This document shows positions 1 through 8,441 of a stretch of DNA of 64,000 bases, piece by piece (within the stretch, counting starts at the first letter, position 1; the number at the start of each line of letters is the position of its first letter). The notes under the pieces are model-generated. The model worked only from the letters and a program-made list of their open reading frames with translations, made no database searches and was not told the DNA's origin. The stretch spans positions 37,234-101,233 of the forward strand of contig JBKCGB010000018.1 in NCBI GenBank assembly GCA_046303375.1, read 5' to 3'. Both the position numbers and the translations under genes were made by a program. This DNA comes from UBA965 sp046303375 (GTDB taxonomy: Bacteria; Chloroflexota; Chloroflexia; Chloroflexales; Roseiflexaceae).

Positions 1-593
1 GACCACGTCTGTACGTGTTGTGCCACAAAACCTGCCTGCGCGCACATCTCCAGCCATTGCGCTACGCTGTGGTCGCGCACATGCGATGGGTCGCGCAAGA
101 TTTCCACCGTATTGAGGTATGTGTCGGCCATCGGAGATGGTGGCGAAACCACATCCACCAGCAACCAACGCCCACCCGGCACCAGCACACGGCGCACTTC
201 ACGCAAAGCGGCCAGTGGATCGGCAAAGTGGTGTGCTGCATAGCGCGACACCGCCACATCAAACGCCGCATCCGCAAAGGGCAAGGCCGCCACATCGGCA
301 CGGTGGGTCGACACGTTGGTGTAGCCACGTGCACTGACCTGCGCCGTGGTCTGGTCGAGCATGGCCTGCGTCAAATCCACCGCCGTGATGTGGTGTGCCT
401 GGGGGGCCAGCGCCACCGTGACATGCCCGGCACCACACCCCACGTCGATGACGCGCTCACGCCCCGTCAGCGCCGTGGCAGCAATCAATCCCTGCAAATC
501 AGCACCACTGGCATGCACGGCGCTGGTGGTGTAGTTGGCGGCGACGGCACCAAACTGCTGTTGAATCGATTGGTTGACCGAGGCGTCGCTCAT
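1..593 (-). CDS. Class I SAM-dependent methyltransferase, 3' end cut by window edge
   Basis: About 197 residues are present; the C-terminus lies outside the window. Reading the minus strand from the ATG at 593 gives motif I VIDVGCGAGHVTVAL, an acidic end of strand 2 (ITAVDLTQAML) and the motif III/IV stretch LREVRRVLVPGGRWLLVD, typical of the UbiE/Methyltransf_11 group that methylates small molecules. The start codon overlaps the stop of the upstream tRNA-editing gene as ATGA, so the two are translationally coupled. The substrate cannot be told from the sequence. The long plus-strand reading through this region is only a shadow. Confidence 0.85.
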   Translation of the reverse strand, partial: MSDASVNQSIQQQFGAVAANYTTSAVHASGADLQGLIAATALTGRERVIDVGCGAGHVTVALAPQAHHITAVDLTQAMLDQTTAQVSARGYTNVSTHRADVAALPFADAAFDVAVSRYAAHHFADPLAALREVRRVLVPGGRWLLVDVVSPPSPMADTYLNTVEILRDPSHVRDHSVAQWLEMCAQAGFVAQHVQTW

Positions 594-1309
594 GGCTGCA
601 ACCCGATCACAATGCGCTTGTTGGTAGCACCTTTGCTGCGAGTTTTGAGCAGCACCACCGTGCCCACTTCGCGCGTGCTGGCCACATGCGTGCCACCGTC
701 GGCCTGCAGGTCGAGCCCCACAATATTGACCGTACGCACTTCGCTGATACCCTCGGGGAGTAAGTTGATTTTGGTGCGAATCAAGTCGGGGATAGCAAAG
801 GCCTCGGCGCGTGGCAATATATTGACCACAATCGCACGATCAGCGGCGACTTCGTTGTTGACATTGTCGACGATGGTTTGGGCTAATTCATTACTAAAAT
901 CAGTAATCTCAAAATCAAGGCGCCCCTCGTCGAGATCCATGTTGCCACCCGTCACCAGCGCCCCATAATCGCGGAAAACCACACCACACAGCAGGTGCAA
1001 CGCAGTATGCGTGCGCATCAAGCGATAGCGCCGCTCCCAATCGATAGTGCAAGTCACTTGACTGCCCACTGCCGGCAATGCAGCACCACTCAGCGTATGC
1101 ACAATCCCTTCAGGGGTGCGTTTGACCTCGGGTATCTCCCAGCGCCCCGCAGCGCTCTGCATGATACCCGTATCGTGGGGTTGACCACCGCTAGTGGCAT
1201 AAAACACAGTCTGGTCGAGTATCACGCCGGTGCCGCTGGCATCATGGCCAATCACCGTGGCGATACATTCACGCACATACGCATCGGTATGGTACAAAAG
1301 GGTTGTCAT
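590..1309 (-). CDS. AlaX-type alanyl-tRNA editing protein
   Basis: A 239-residue free-standing relative of the AlaRS editing domain, expected to hydrolyse Ser- or Gly-mischarged tRNA-Ala in the cytoplasm. The N-terminus carries the AlaRS-like TSGGQPHD segment (about 40-46). The zinc-site HxxxH is H101-H105 (HTALH). The second metal motif reads DGGTH at 204-208, where the family usually has CGGTH, so the Cys ligand is replaced by Asp. This variant may use the Asp or have a changed metal site. First gene of a two-gene operon with the methyltransferase (4-base overlap). A promoter-like TTCCAC-17-TACAAT and an inverted repeat lie upstream. Confidence 0.85.
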   Translation of the reverse strand: MTTLLYHTDAYVRECIATVIGHDASGTGVILDQTVFYATSGGQPHDTGIMQSAAGRWEIPEVKRTPEGIVHTLSGAALPAVGSQVTCTIDWERRYRLMRTHTALHLLCGVVFRDYGALVTGGNMDLDEGRLDFEITDFSNELAQTIVDNVNNEVAADRAIVVNILPRAEAFAIPDLIRTKINLLPEGISEVRTVNIVGLDLQADGGTHVASTREVGTVVLLKTRSKGATNKRIVIGLQP

Positions 1310-1341
1310 CTGCCGTACTCACTTTCATCAACGATGAATGT

Positions 1342-1370
1342 ATTGTACGGCAATCAATCGGATAGTGGAA
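1342..1370 (-). promoter_or_regulatory. Promoter of the alaX-methyltransferase operon
   Basis: On the minus strand TTCCAC (1370-1365), a 17-base spacer and TACAAT (1347-1342) give a sigma70-like promoter about 33 bases before the ATG at 1309. The -35 match is weak and the -10 match is good. Confidence 0.45.
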
Positions 1371-1374
1371 CATT

Positions 1375-1396
1375 GTGCATGATATGCATCATGCAC
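1375..1396. promoter_or_regulatory. Inverted repeat upstream of the alaX promoter, candidate operator
   Basis: Perfect 9-base arms GTGCATGAT and ATCATGCAC are separated by ATGC. The element lies just upstream of the predicted -35 box of the alaX operon, a place suited to an activator or repressor site. Confidence 0.4.
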
Positions 1397-1425
1397 GGCA
1401 TCACCGCAATAATGTGCGCCGTATG

Positions 1426-1689
1426 TTACGGTGGTGGATGCTCATCCATCCCGAGCACTGCCGTATAGGCCGCATAGGGGTGCACCGATGCACGCGCAAA
1501 AATAGCCGCACGCTTGGCTTGCAAAGCGAATTCGACGGCTGCAATATCGTGTGGGTCGGCTGCCGACGCCAGTGCCGCCTGTTGGGCGATGGCGTAGGCT
1601 GTTGCCCGCGCCTCAATCAAGGCAACTTTGGCACGGGCTGCAACCAACGCGTATTCGTGGGGCGTCAGTTGTTGCTCACCAATATGCAT
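1426..1689 (-). CDS. Small Ala-rich hypothetical protein
   Basis: An 87-residue protein, MHIGEQQLTPHEYALVAARA at the start, mostly alanine-rich helix with no motif I recognise. The start at 1689 is chosen because GGGAG (minus strand, 1698-1694) lies five bases before it and because this start falls just after the stop of the MFS gene at 1701, making it the last gene of the MFS operon. A longer reading would overlap that gene. Function unknown. Confidence 0.6.
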   Translation of the reverse strand: MHIGEQQLTPHEYALVAARAKVALIEARATAYAIAQQAALASAADPHDIAAVEFALQAKRAAIFARASVHPYAAYTAVLGMDEHPPP

Positions 1690-1700
1690 GGCGCTCCCAT

Positions 1701-2900
1701 CTAGGCATCTTCGCGCTGAAAGAGCCAAATACTAAGCCCTGATAAGACGTATGCGACAGCACCCAGAATGATGAGCGGAGTAAATCCGTAGCTGGTCTGC
1801 ATGTAACCACTGAGGGTCGAGGTAATTGCCCAACCCGCCGCCCACGCCATATTCATGATGCTCGAGGCAGAACCACGCTGTTGCGGGTTGACCAGGCGCA
1901 TCGTCAACACGTCATTGAGCGCAATACTTGCGCCAATCAACATGGCTCGTAGCACGAACCCGATCATGGCCACCCAGATCACGGGAGCCAACAAACATAA
2001 CAGCGCAGGAGCGGCCAAAATGCGAAAGACGCTCGACCAGATGCGCAAATCACGCTGCCCCATGTAGTGCCCCGCCAAAATCGCCCCGATACCGAGTGCC
2101 ACACCACCAAACGACAAAAACGTGCCAACTTGTGCATCAGAAAGGGCAAATTGTGTGCGCAGAAAGAGACTTTGGAAAGGAAAAAAAGTCCCACTCCCCA
2201 TGCCAATCAAAAATCCCGCCAACCCGTACAACACGATACGACTCGTTTTGCGCGCGGGCGCCGCCACCAATGGCACATTGTTGGCATCGTGGGTGTCCAC
2301 GGCATAGGGCATATCGCCAAGCAGCGGCAACACGGCACTAAAAAACACCATGATGCCAATTAACAGTGCGATACGATAGGCCATGGTACTTTGATCGTCG
2401 ACTTGCAACAGTGGTGCCAGGACACTTGGCAACCAGCCCGCAATAATACTACCCACCAGCCCCACCATGTTGAGGGCAGCTTCGTTGAAACCAAAGACCG
2501 TCGGTTGCTGTGCATGGGGAGTTACCAGACTCAAGAGCGGAAACATGGCCGCAAAGAGCATGGCAAAGGCACATCCTACCAGGAATTGCCCCGACATTAG
2601 TACCAGCCGATTGGGCGCAAAAATCACCACAATCAGCGCAATCACGTACAACACGACCGCTGCAATCAAGGCACGCCGTGCGCCCACTTTGTCGATAAAA
2701 CGCCCGATCGGGATACCCGTTATGAGACCGGCAATACGAGCTACCGTGGACAGAAGCCCGATGGTGTCGGTAGCATAGCCTTGACTGACCAAAAAAAAGT
2801 TGAACAACACGTCGAAAAAACTCATCCCCAGTCCGACCAACATGCTGTGAATGAGCATACGCCATACCACAAACGGGATGAGACGAATTTGTGCACGCAT
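1701..2900 (-). CDS. MFS transporter (paralogue 2 of a tandem pair)
   Basis: A 399-residue major facilitator with about 12 hydrophobic segments. It contains the loop-2/3 type motif GRFIDKVGARRALI near residue 70 and a second-half equivalent. It aligns throughout with the gene directly upstream: GLGMSFFDVLF matches GVGMSFFDVLF, and both share GLxGSIxAGWxPSxLAP. The ATG at 2900 follows AGGAG closely and starts two bases after the stop of the upstream paralogue; a longer start would run into that gene. Substrate unknown; probably an exporter acting as a pair or a diverging duplicate. Confidence 0.85.
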   Translation of the reverse strand: MRAQIRLIPFVVWRMLIHSMLVGLGMSFFDVLFNFFLVSQGYATDTIGLLSTVARIAGLITGIPIGRFIDKVGARRALIAAVVLYVIALIVVIFAPNRLVLMSGQFLVGCAFAMLFAAMFPLLSLVTPHAQQPTVFGFNEAALNMVGLVGSIIAGWLPSVLAPLLQVDDQSTMAYRIALLIGIMVFFSAVLPLLGDMPYAVDTHDANNVPLVAAPARKTSRIVLYGLAGFLIGMGSGTFFPFQSLFLRTQFALSDAQVGTFLSFGGVALGIGAILAGHYMGQRDLRIWSSVFRILAAPALLCLLAPVIWVAMIGFVLRAMLIGASIALNDVLTMRLVNPQQRGSASSIMNMAWAAGWAITSTLSGYMQTSYGFTPLIILGAVAYVLSGLSIWLFQREDA

Positions 2901-2902
2901 GC

Positions 2903-4105
2903 CTACTCCTTTGCCAAAAACCAGATCGCCAGACCTGAGCAAATATAGGCCACTGCACTCATCGCAATCAATGGTGCAAAACCGATGGACTGCTGGAGAT
3001 ACCCACTCAATGTGGATGAAATCCCCCAGCCCATCGACCAAAACATGGTCATGAGACTGGCGAGTCGTCCACGCTGTTTGGCATTCACCAGATGCATGGT
3101 CAGCACGTCATTGAGAGTAAAACTCCCCCCCATGAAAAACGCTCGACCCAAGAAGCCAACCAGTGCAAACGACAGCTGCGGAATGATGAGACAGGCAAAG
3201 ACGGGAGCAGTGATAAAACGCAAGATGGCTGCATATTTGCGCATGTCGCCCTGGCCCAACCAACGCCCTGACAACATGGCACCGAGTCCCATCATGACCG
3301 TGGCGCCAGCAAGCACAAACCCAACCTGTTGGTCGGGCATTTGATGCTGAATGCGAAAATAGAGCGATTGGAAAGGCAAAAACGTCCCAGCAGCTAGTCC
3401 CACAAAGATACTGGCAGTCGCATAACCAATCAGTTTGCGCCGCGATTTCATTGGCACATGATCTTCGGTGGGGTGGGTATCTGATGTTTCACCCTGCGCA
3501 TTCACGGTGGTCTGGGTGGTCACACCACGAAGCACAGGCAGAATGGCAAAAAGCATGATGACACATCCAATAAGCAACGTGCTGCGATATGCGAGTGCAT
3601 CTTGGGCGGTGACACCGAGTGTCGGCGCTAGCATGGAAGGTACCCAACCAGCCACGATGCTACCAATCAACCCCATGCTAATCGAGGCTTCGTTGAGTCC
3701 AAAGACGAGGGTGCGTTGGGCAGGTGGGGTGGCCTGGGTCAGCAGGGGCATCAATGCCGACATGCCCACGGCAATCATGCACCCAGCCACAAATTGGCTC
3801 ACAATCAGCAGGATGAGATTGGGCATAAACAAAAGCACCATCATTCCGATGGTATAACCGACGACACCAATGATGAGCGCTTGTTTGGCGCCTATTTTAT
3901 CGATAAGCAGGCCTGCGGGGATGCCGAATGCCAATCCGGCCATACGTGCGGTGGTCGACATGATGCCGGCAGCTTCGACCCCAAAGCCCATGCTTACCAG
4001 ATAAAAACTAAACAGCACATCAAAAAAACTCATGCCGACACCAAAAATCACGCTGTGACAAAGCACACGCCACGCTGACCACGGGATATTCCGATAGGCA
4101 TTCAC
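2903..4105 (-). CDS. MFS transporter (paralogue 1 of a tandem pair)
   Basis: About 400 residues with 12 predicted membrane segments, and motif GLLIDKIGAKQALI after TM2. I prefer a GTG start at 4105 because AGGAGA (4117-4112, minus strand) is a good ribosome-binding site for it and the resulting N-terminus matches the paralogue. An ATG at 4120 would place that site inside the coding region. First gene of a three-gene minus operon (MFS, MFS, small protein). Divergent from the EamA operon across a shared inverted-repeat promoter region. Confidence 0.85.
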   Translation of the reverse strand: MNAYRNIPWSAWRVLCHSVIFGVGMSFFDVLFSFYLVSMGFGVEAAGIMSTTARMAGLAFGIPAGLLIDKIGAKQALIIGVVGYTIGMMVLLFMPNLILLIVSQFVAGCMIAVGMSALMPLLTQATPPAQRTLVFGLNEASISMGLIGSIVAGWVPSMLAPTLGVTAQDALAYRSTLLIGCVIMLFAILPVLRGVTTQTTVNAQGETSDTHPTEDHVPMKSRRKLIGYATASIFVGLAAGTFLPFQSLYFRIQHQMPDQQVGFVLAGATVMMGLGAMLSGRWLGQGDMRKYAAILRFITAPVFACLIIPQLSFALVGFLGRAFFMGGSFTLNDVLTMHLVNAKQRGRLASLMTMFWSMGWGISSTLSGYLQQSIGFAPLIAMSAVAYICSGLAIWFLAKE

Positions 4106-4135
4106 CACAACTCTCCTCATCGATTGGGTCTAGGC

Positions 4136-4178
4136 ATTATACCACCGTCCATTTGCTACAATCGGATGGTGGTATGAT
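4136..4178. promoter_or_regulatory. Divergent promoter region built on an inverted repeat
   Basis: Arms at 4139-4150 (ATACCACCGTCC) and 4164-4175 (GGATGGTGGTAT) pair at 11 of 12 positions over a 13-base spacer. Each arm runs into a -10-like box facing outwards: TATAAT on the minus strand (4141-4136) for the MFS pair, and TATGAT on the plus strand (4173-4178) for the EamA operon. A regulator bound here could control both operons. Confidence 0.5.
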
Positions 4179-4209
4179 AGGCGCAACAGCGATACCCAGA
4201 GGAGTCATC

Positions 4210-5100
4210 ATGACGGCGCGCCAGACTGCAGTGTTGTTTGGGCTTGGAGCAATATGGGGCGCAGCCTTTATGCTCATCAAAATCATCGTCGCAGATGTGG
4301 CACCGGCCACACTCGTGGCAGTGCGGATTGCGATTACTGCGCTTATTTTGTGGATTGTGATGCGCAGTAGTGGTACCACACTCCCTCATACACGCCAGGA
4401 TTGGCAAAACTTTTTCTCGGTGGGCGTATTTGGCTTGGTCATCCCGTTTCTCTTGATTTCGTGGGGCCAACGCCTCATTCCCAGCAGTACCACGGCTATT
4501 CTTGGGGCGACCACGCCGCTGTTTACGGCGCTCATCAATATATTTACACGCAACGACGACAAAATCACCATCGAACGCATTGTAGGGCTGGCCATCGGCT
4601 TTGTGGGCGTGCTCATCGCCATCGGGATTACTACCGTCAGCACTGGCAACTGGGCCGGTGAATTGTGTGTGTTGGGTGCAGCTGTCTGTTATGCTATTTC
4701 GGCACTCTACAGTCGGCGAGTGTTTACCGGCATGGCGCCCATCGTACCGTCTACGGGACAAATGCTGGCGAGCACCTCATTGCTCATTCCTATCGCGCTT
4801 GTGTGGGACGGCGTTCCGACGGCGTGGCCATCGACCAAATCCATCATTGCGCTAGTAATACTGGCGGTGGTGTGTACCGCTGTGGCTTATATCATGTACT
4901 ACCATCTCATCAGTAGCATCGGTGCCACCAAGTCGTCCATGGTGTCGTACTTGATTGCACCATTTGGAGTAGTGTATGGCTTCGTGTTCCTCCAAGAAGC
5001 GATTTCTCCCAATGCCATCATCGGGCTCGTTATCATTATCGCTGGCATCGTAATTGCTGGTGGGAGTTGGCGTGCACTGCAACGCCGTGAGGGAGCATGA
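4210..5100 (+). CDS. EamA/DMT-family transporter
   Basis: A 296-residue membrane protein with two EamA repeats, giving about ten membrane segments. Visible family features are GAIWGAAFMLIK near the N-terminus, SSTTAILGATTPLFTAL at the end of repeat 1 and GATKSSMVSYLIAPFGVVYG in repeat 2. This superfamily exports metabolites such as amino acids; the substrate here is unknown. The ATG at 4210 is preceded by AGAGGAG, and an upstream in-frame ATG lacks such a site. Its stop overlaps the next start as ATGA. Confidence 0.88.
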   Translation: MTARQTAVLFGLGAIWGAAFMLIKIIVADVAPATLVAVRIAITALILWIVMRSSGTTLPHTRQDWQNFFSVGVFGLVIPFLLISWGQRLIPSSTTAILGATTPLFTALINIFTRNDDKITIERIVGLAIGFVGVLIAIGITTVSTGNWAGELCVLGAAVCYAISALYSRRVFTGMAPIVPSTGQMLASTSLLIPIALVWDGVPTAWPSTKSIIALVILAVVCTAVAYIMYYHLISSIGATKSSMVSYLIAPFGVVYGFVFLQEAISPNAIIGLVIIIAGIVIAGGSWRALQRREGA

Positions 5101-6287
5101 ATACCGACGTGGTGGCATGGGTACAAAGTGCAGAGGCACACGCATTAACACGGCTCATTGATCCGCAAAAGCATTTGCAAAGCATAAGTGCATTGCGACG
5201 CCATACTACACCAGAGCGCGCTGCAGCACTCTACGAAATAACCAGCACACGGCTCCTGGCCACCAAAAAATTCCCCGATGGTGACCGGCTGTGGTTCACA
5301 CGCACCGCACTCGAGCAGGCCAGTCACCAACGCATCAGTCAGCATCGCGCGCACCAGCTCACCTCGGTCAACCAGATTGCAGACATCTGCTGTGGGTGTG
5401 GTGGTGATCTGCTGGCACTTGCTACTGTGGCACCATGCATTGCCATCGATAATGACGCTGCACGCCTCGCCTTGGCACGTGCCAATGTCGAGCAGCGCCA
5501 GTTGCATGACCGAGTCACATTTGTGCACGCAGAGGCAGGTAGCTATACGCTCCCCCCCACTGTCGATATGGTATTTTTTGATCCTGGACGGCGTCTCGGC
5601 GGTAAACGCTTGCTCCACCACGACGACTACCAACCCCCACTTGCCCTTGCGGCCAGCTGGCGCAAGCCGGGGCGCATGATCGCCATCAAGTGTGCACCTG
5701 GACTCGATTACGCTGATCTCCCCTTCCAAGCACCATACGCCATCGAATGCGTCTCGCTCAACGGTGAGCTGCGTGAAACGGTGGTATGGCTCGATGCACC
5801 GTGGAGCTGGCGGCACCGTGCCACGCTCCTCACTGATACACAGGTCTGGCAGATCGATGATACGACGCCGCATGCACCTATTGCCATCGCGCCGCCGACC
5901 ACCTATCTCTATGAGCCCGACAGTGCGATTATCCGTGCCGGGTTGGTACAGCCACTGGCAGCGCGTATCGGCGCGGTCATGCTTGACCCACACATCGCCT
6001 ATTTGACCAGCACCCACTACGTGGCTACGCCATTTGCGCGGTGCTGGCGCATCATGCATCAGATACCCTTTAGTGAACGCGCTATCGCCCAGCTCCTACA
6101 CCAGTACGGTGCCGGTGCAATCACGGTCAAAAAGCGCGGCTCACCCGTCGACAGTGACAGCCTTGCCAAGCGGTTGTCACGCCCACACGGCACACCACTG
6201 GTGGTGGTGCTTACACGGGTTGCAGGGCAACACACCGCATTCATTTGCCATGGTCCCATTCACACACAGGAAGAGGTCACTCCATGA
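5097..6287 (+). CDS. Class I methyltransferase with C-terminal THUMP-like domain
   Basis: A 396-residue protein. An N-terminal helical part leads to a SAM-binding core with motif I VNQIADICCGCGGDLLALA (about 92-110), then AIDNDAARLALARANV, and VDMVFFDPGRR as the motif IV-like site. The C-terminal part GAGAITVKKRGSPVDSDSLA resembles the THUMP-like domain found behind this methyltransferase type, which suggests an RNA substrate. Middle gene of an operon joined by ATGA overlaps to the EamA and MFS genes. Exact target unknown. Confidence 0.82.
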   Translation: MNTDVVAWVQSAEAHALTRLIDPQKHLQSISALRRHTTPERAAALYEITSTRLLATKKFPDGDRLWFTRTALEQASHQRISQHRAHQLTSVNQIADICCGCGGDLLALATVAPCIAIDNDAARLALARANVEQRQLHDRVTFVHAEAGSYTLPPTVDMVFFDPGRRLGGKRLLHHDDYQPPLALAASWRKPGRMIAIKCAPGLDYADLPFQAPYAIECVSLNGELRETVVWLDAPWSWRHRATLLTDTQVWQIDDTTPHAPIAIAPPTTYLYEPDSAIIRAGLVQPLAARIGAVMLDPHIAYLTSTHYVATPFARCWRIMHQIPFSERAIAQLLHQYGAGAITVKKRGSPVDSDSLAKRLSRPHGTPLVVVLTRVAGQHTAFICHGPIHTQEEVTP

Positions 6288-7507
6288 TTCAACCCGTCGA
6301 TTTAACTACGCGCCAACGCAAATTCGGCATGTATGTGATGATTATCAACTCATTCATGATGTGGGGTGGATTTTTCATGGTGGTGCCACTCATTTCCATT
6401 CACTATGTGGAGCAACTCGGATGGGCCACTGCCACCATCGGTATAGTACTCGGGGTGCGGCAGCTCTTCCAGCAGGGGTTCACTGTGGTTGGTGGCATGC
6501 TCGCAGACCGTTTTGGCGCACGCTTGTTGATTTTGTGTGGGCTGATTATGCGTTTTGTGGGTTTTGGTGCTATGGCCTGGGCCGACACATTTCCGTTACT
6601 TCTCGGTAGCGCCATTTTTGCAGCACTCGGTGGGGCGCTCTTTGATTCGCCCAGCTCGGCGACGATTGCGGCACTCACCACCAGCGAAAACCGGGCACGT
6701 TTTTTCTCTATTCTCGGTGTCGTACGCAATTTGGGGATGGCCATTGGACCACTCATCGGTACATGGCTCCTCGACTACAACTTTGGGATTGTTGCAATTG
6801 CCGCAGGGTCGTGTTACATCATTGCCTGGATTGCCACCTACGTGCTCTTGCCCGATGTAGCTGTTGCGACTGGGCAAGGCAAAATCACTGCTGGCATCGG
6901 CATGGCACTGCGTGATGGGCGGTTTATGCTGTTTAACGCCCTCTTGCTCGGTTACTGGTTTATGTGGACACAGATTACGCTCGCCATCCCACTCAAAGCC
7001 ACCGACATTTCTGGTGACAATAGTGCGGTGAGTTGGGTATACGGTGTAAATTCATTGATGAGCATCGTGTTACAATACCCATTGATGCGCATCACCGAAC
7101 GCTACCTCTCCCCTGCCAGCACACTCGTCCTCGGAATTGCAATTATGTCCATTGGTCTCGGCGCCATCGCCATTGCGCCAACATCTACTGTGCTCTTAGT
7201 TTGTGTGGCACTCTACTCACTCGGTGGTCTGCTTTCATCGCCCAGCCAACAGACAGTGGCAGCCAATTTAGCCAATAGTGCCGCACTCGGTTCATATTTT
7301 GGAGTCGCCGGCTTGGCCATTGCCGTGGGCGGGGGTATGGGGAGTTTTAGTGGTGGGACGCTGTACGGGTTAGGAACGTCACTCCAACAGCCATACTTGC
7401 CATGGCTGACCTTCATGGGTGTGGGGATTATCACGGGTATCTTGCTGGTCGTATACTTTCATCGCTACCAGATGCTCCGTCAGCAATCGGCAAACTCATC
7501 ACAATAA
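6284..7507 (+). CDS. MFS transporter
   Basis: A 407-residue transporter with 12 likely membrane segments and motif A in the form GGMLADRFGARLLI after TM2, as in drug/proton antiporters such as MdtH. The start at 6284 overlaps the stop of the methyltransferase gene (ATGA) and has GGAAGAGG upstream, so I do not use the longer frame. It is not closely similar to the tandem MFS pair on the other strand. Likely an efflux pump; substrate unknown. Confidence 0.85.
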   Translation: MIQPVDLTTRQRKFGMYVMIINSFMMWGGFFMVVPLISIHYVEQLGWATATIGIVLGVRQLFQQGFTVVGGMLADRFGARLLILCGLIMRFVGFGAMAWADTFPLLLGSAIFAALGGALFDSPSSATIAALTTSENRARFFSILGVVRNLGMAIGPLIGTWLLDYNFGIVAIAAGSCYIIAWIATYVLLPDVAVATGQGKITAGIGMALRDGRFMLFNALLLGYWFMWTQITLAIPLKATDISGDNSAVSWVYGVNSLMSIVLQYPLMRITERYLSPASTLVLGIAIMSIGLGAIAIAPTSTVLLVCVALYSLGGLLSSPSQQTVAANLANSAALGSYFGVAGLAIAVGGGMGSFSGGTLYGLGTSLQQPYLPWLTFMGVGIITGILLVVYFHRYQMLRQQSANSSQ

Positions 7508-7512
7508 TACAC

Positions 7513-8418
7513 ATGTTTACTGCATCACTCCGCTTCAATCAACTCACATTTTCGTTGGCTGATGCCACCCAACACCCCCAGGTGTTGGCATTGGTTCATG
7601 CAGCACGGTTTCGGCTCATCCAGTTTGGGCAGACTACGCTCAATCTCCCCCACGCTCATGTGCGGATGGCGGTGGCGTGGCATCATCACAAACCGGTAGC
7701 TACCGTGATTGCAACCACCGCAACTCCTGCGGTGGCATGGATTCGTTGCTGTGCCCTAGACGGCATTCATATCAGTGATCACGATATGGTGATTCGTCAA
7801 CTCACACACGTGCTCCTCACCACCAGCGGAATTACCACGTTTTATTACAGTAGTGACCATTACGACCATTGGTTGGCAGACATTCTCGTCGGCGTTGGAT
7901 TCACCATTCGCGGCAGCATCGTGGCACTTGAGCGTCCCGTACAGCGCGCCTTACCCAGCCTCAGTGCCCCAGCAGTCGCACAACTACGCACACTCGACAT
8001 CCGCGACATACCCACCATTCAGCATATTGATCAGCTCGTCTTTGCAGAGAAGTGGCACAAAATCCCCTTTGAATTTCATGAACTCTTGCTCGAAGCACAT
8101 TACGGCTTGCTTGCAAGCCACGATGATAAAGCAGTCGGGTATGTGGTGGCGGCCATTCACGACTTTCAGACCGCGTTACATATTGTGCGCATTGCAGTAC
8201 ATCCACACTGGCAGGGGCGCGGGATTGCCAAACAGCTCCTCACCCGCGTCATTGCGCAGACACAACAGACAGCCATTCAGCGGATTTCATTGAATACCCA
8301 AGCAGATAACCATGTGGCACAGCACCTCTACAAGCAGTTTGGCTTTTTGTTGACAGGTGATCAGTATGACGTGTACAGTACACTGCCGGCAGCGACCATA
8401 CCCCATGACACGGCATAG
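7513..8418 (+). CDS. GNAT-family acetyltransferase with degenerate N-terminal repeat
   Basis: A 301-residue protein. The C-terminal half (about 180-295) is a clear GNAT domain: IRIAVHPHWQGRGIAKQLL is the acetyl-CoA pyrophosphate loop (Q/RxxGxG/A) and NHVAQHLYKQFGF is the motif B end. The N-terminal half looks like a decayed GNAT fold without that loop, as in two-domain family members. It starts six bases after the MFS stop and has no clear ribosome-binding site. Substrate unknown. Confidence 0.8.
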   Translation: MFTASLRFNQLTFSLADATQHPQVLALVHAARFRLIQFGQTTLNLPHAHVRMAVAWHHHKPVATVIATTATPAVAWIRCCALDGIHISDHDMVIRQLTHVLLTTSGITTFYYSSDHYDHWLADILVGVGFTIRGSIVALERPVQRALPSLSAPAVAQLRTLDIRDIPTIQHIDQLVFAEKWHKIPFEFHELLLEAHYGLLASHDDKAVGYVVAAIHDFQTALHIVRIAVHPHWQGRGIAKQLLTRVIAQTQQTAIQRISLNTQADNHVAQHLYKQFGFLLTGDQYDVYSTLPAATIPHDTA

Positions 8419-8434
8419 ATGAGCATGCTATACT
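8405..8434 (+). promoter_or_regulatory. Promoter of the moxR gene, possibly leaderless
   Basis: ATGACA (8405-8410), an 18-base spacer and TATACT (8429-8434) lie only seven bases before the ATG at 8442. The start site would fall at or next to the start codon, and there is no Shine-Dalgarno sequence. Confidence 0.4.
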
Positions 8435-8441
8435 ACACCGT

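Noticed and set aside
15..968. Long plus-strand open frame at the left edge
   Set aside because: It runs antisense to the methyltransferase and AlaX genes, is rich in His, Arg and Cys, and has no motif; the minus-strand genes have clear family motifs.
5145..6059. 304-codon minus-strand frame
   Set aside because: Antisense to the THUMP-like methyltransferase, whose motifs are clear.
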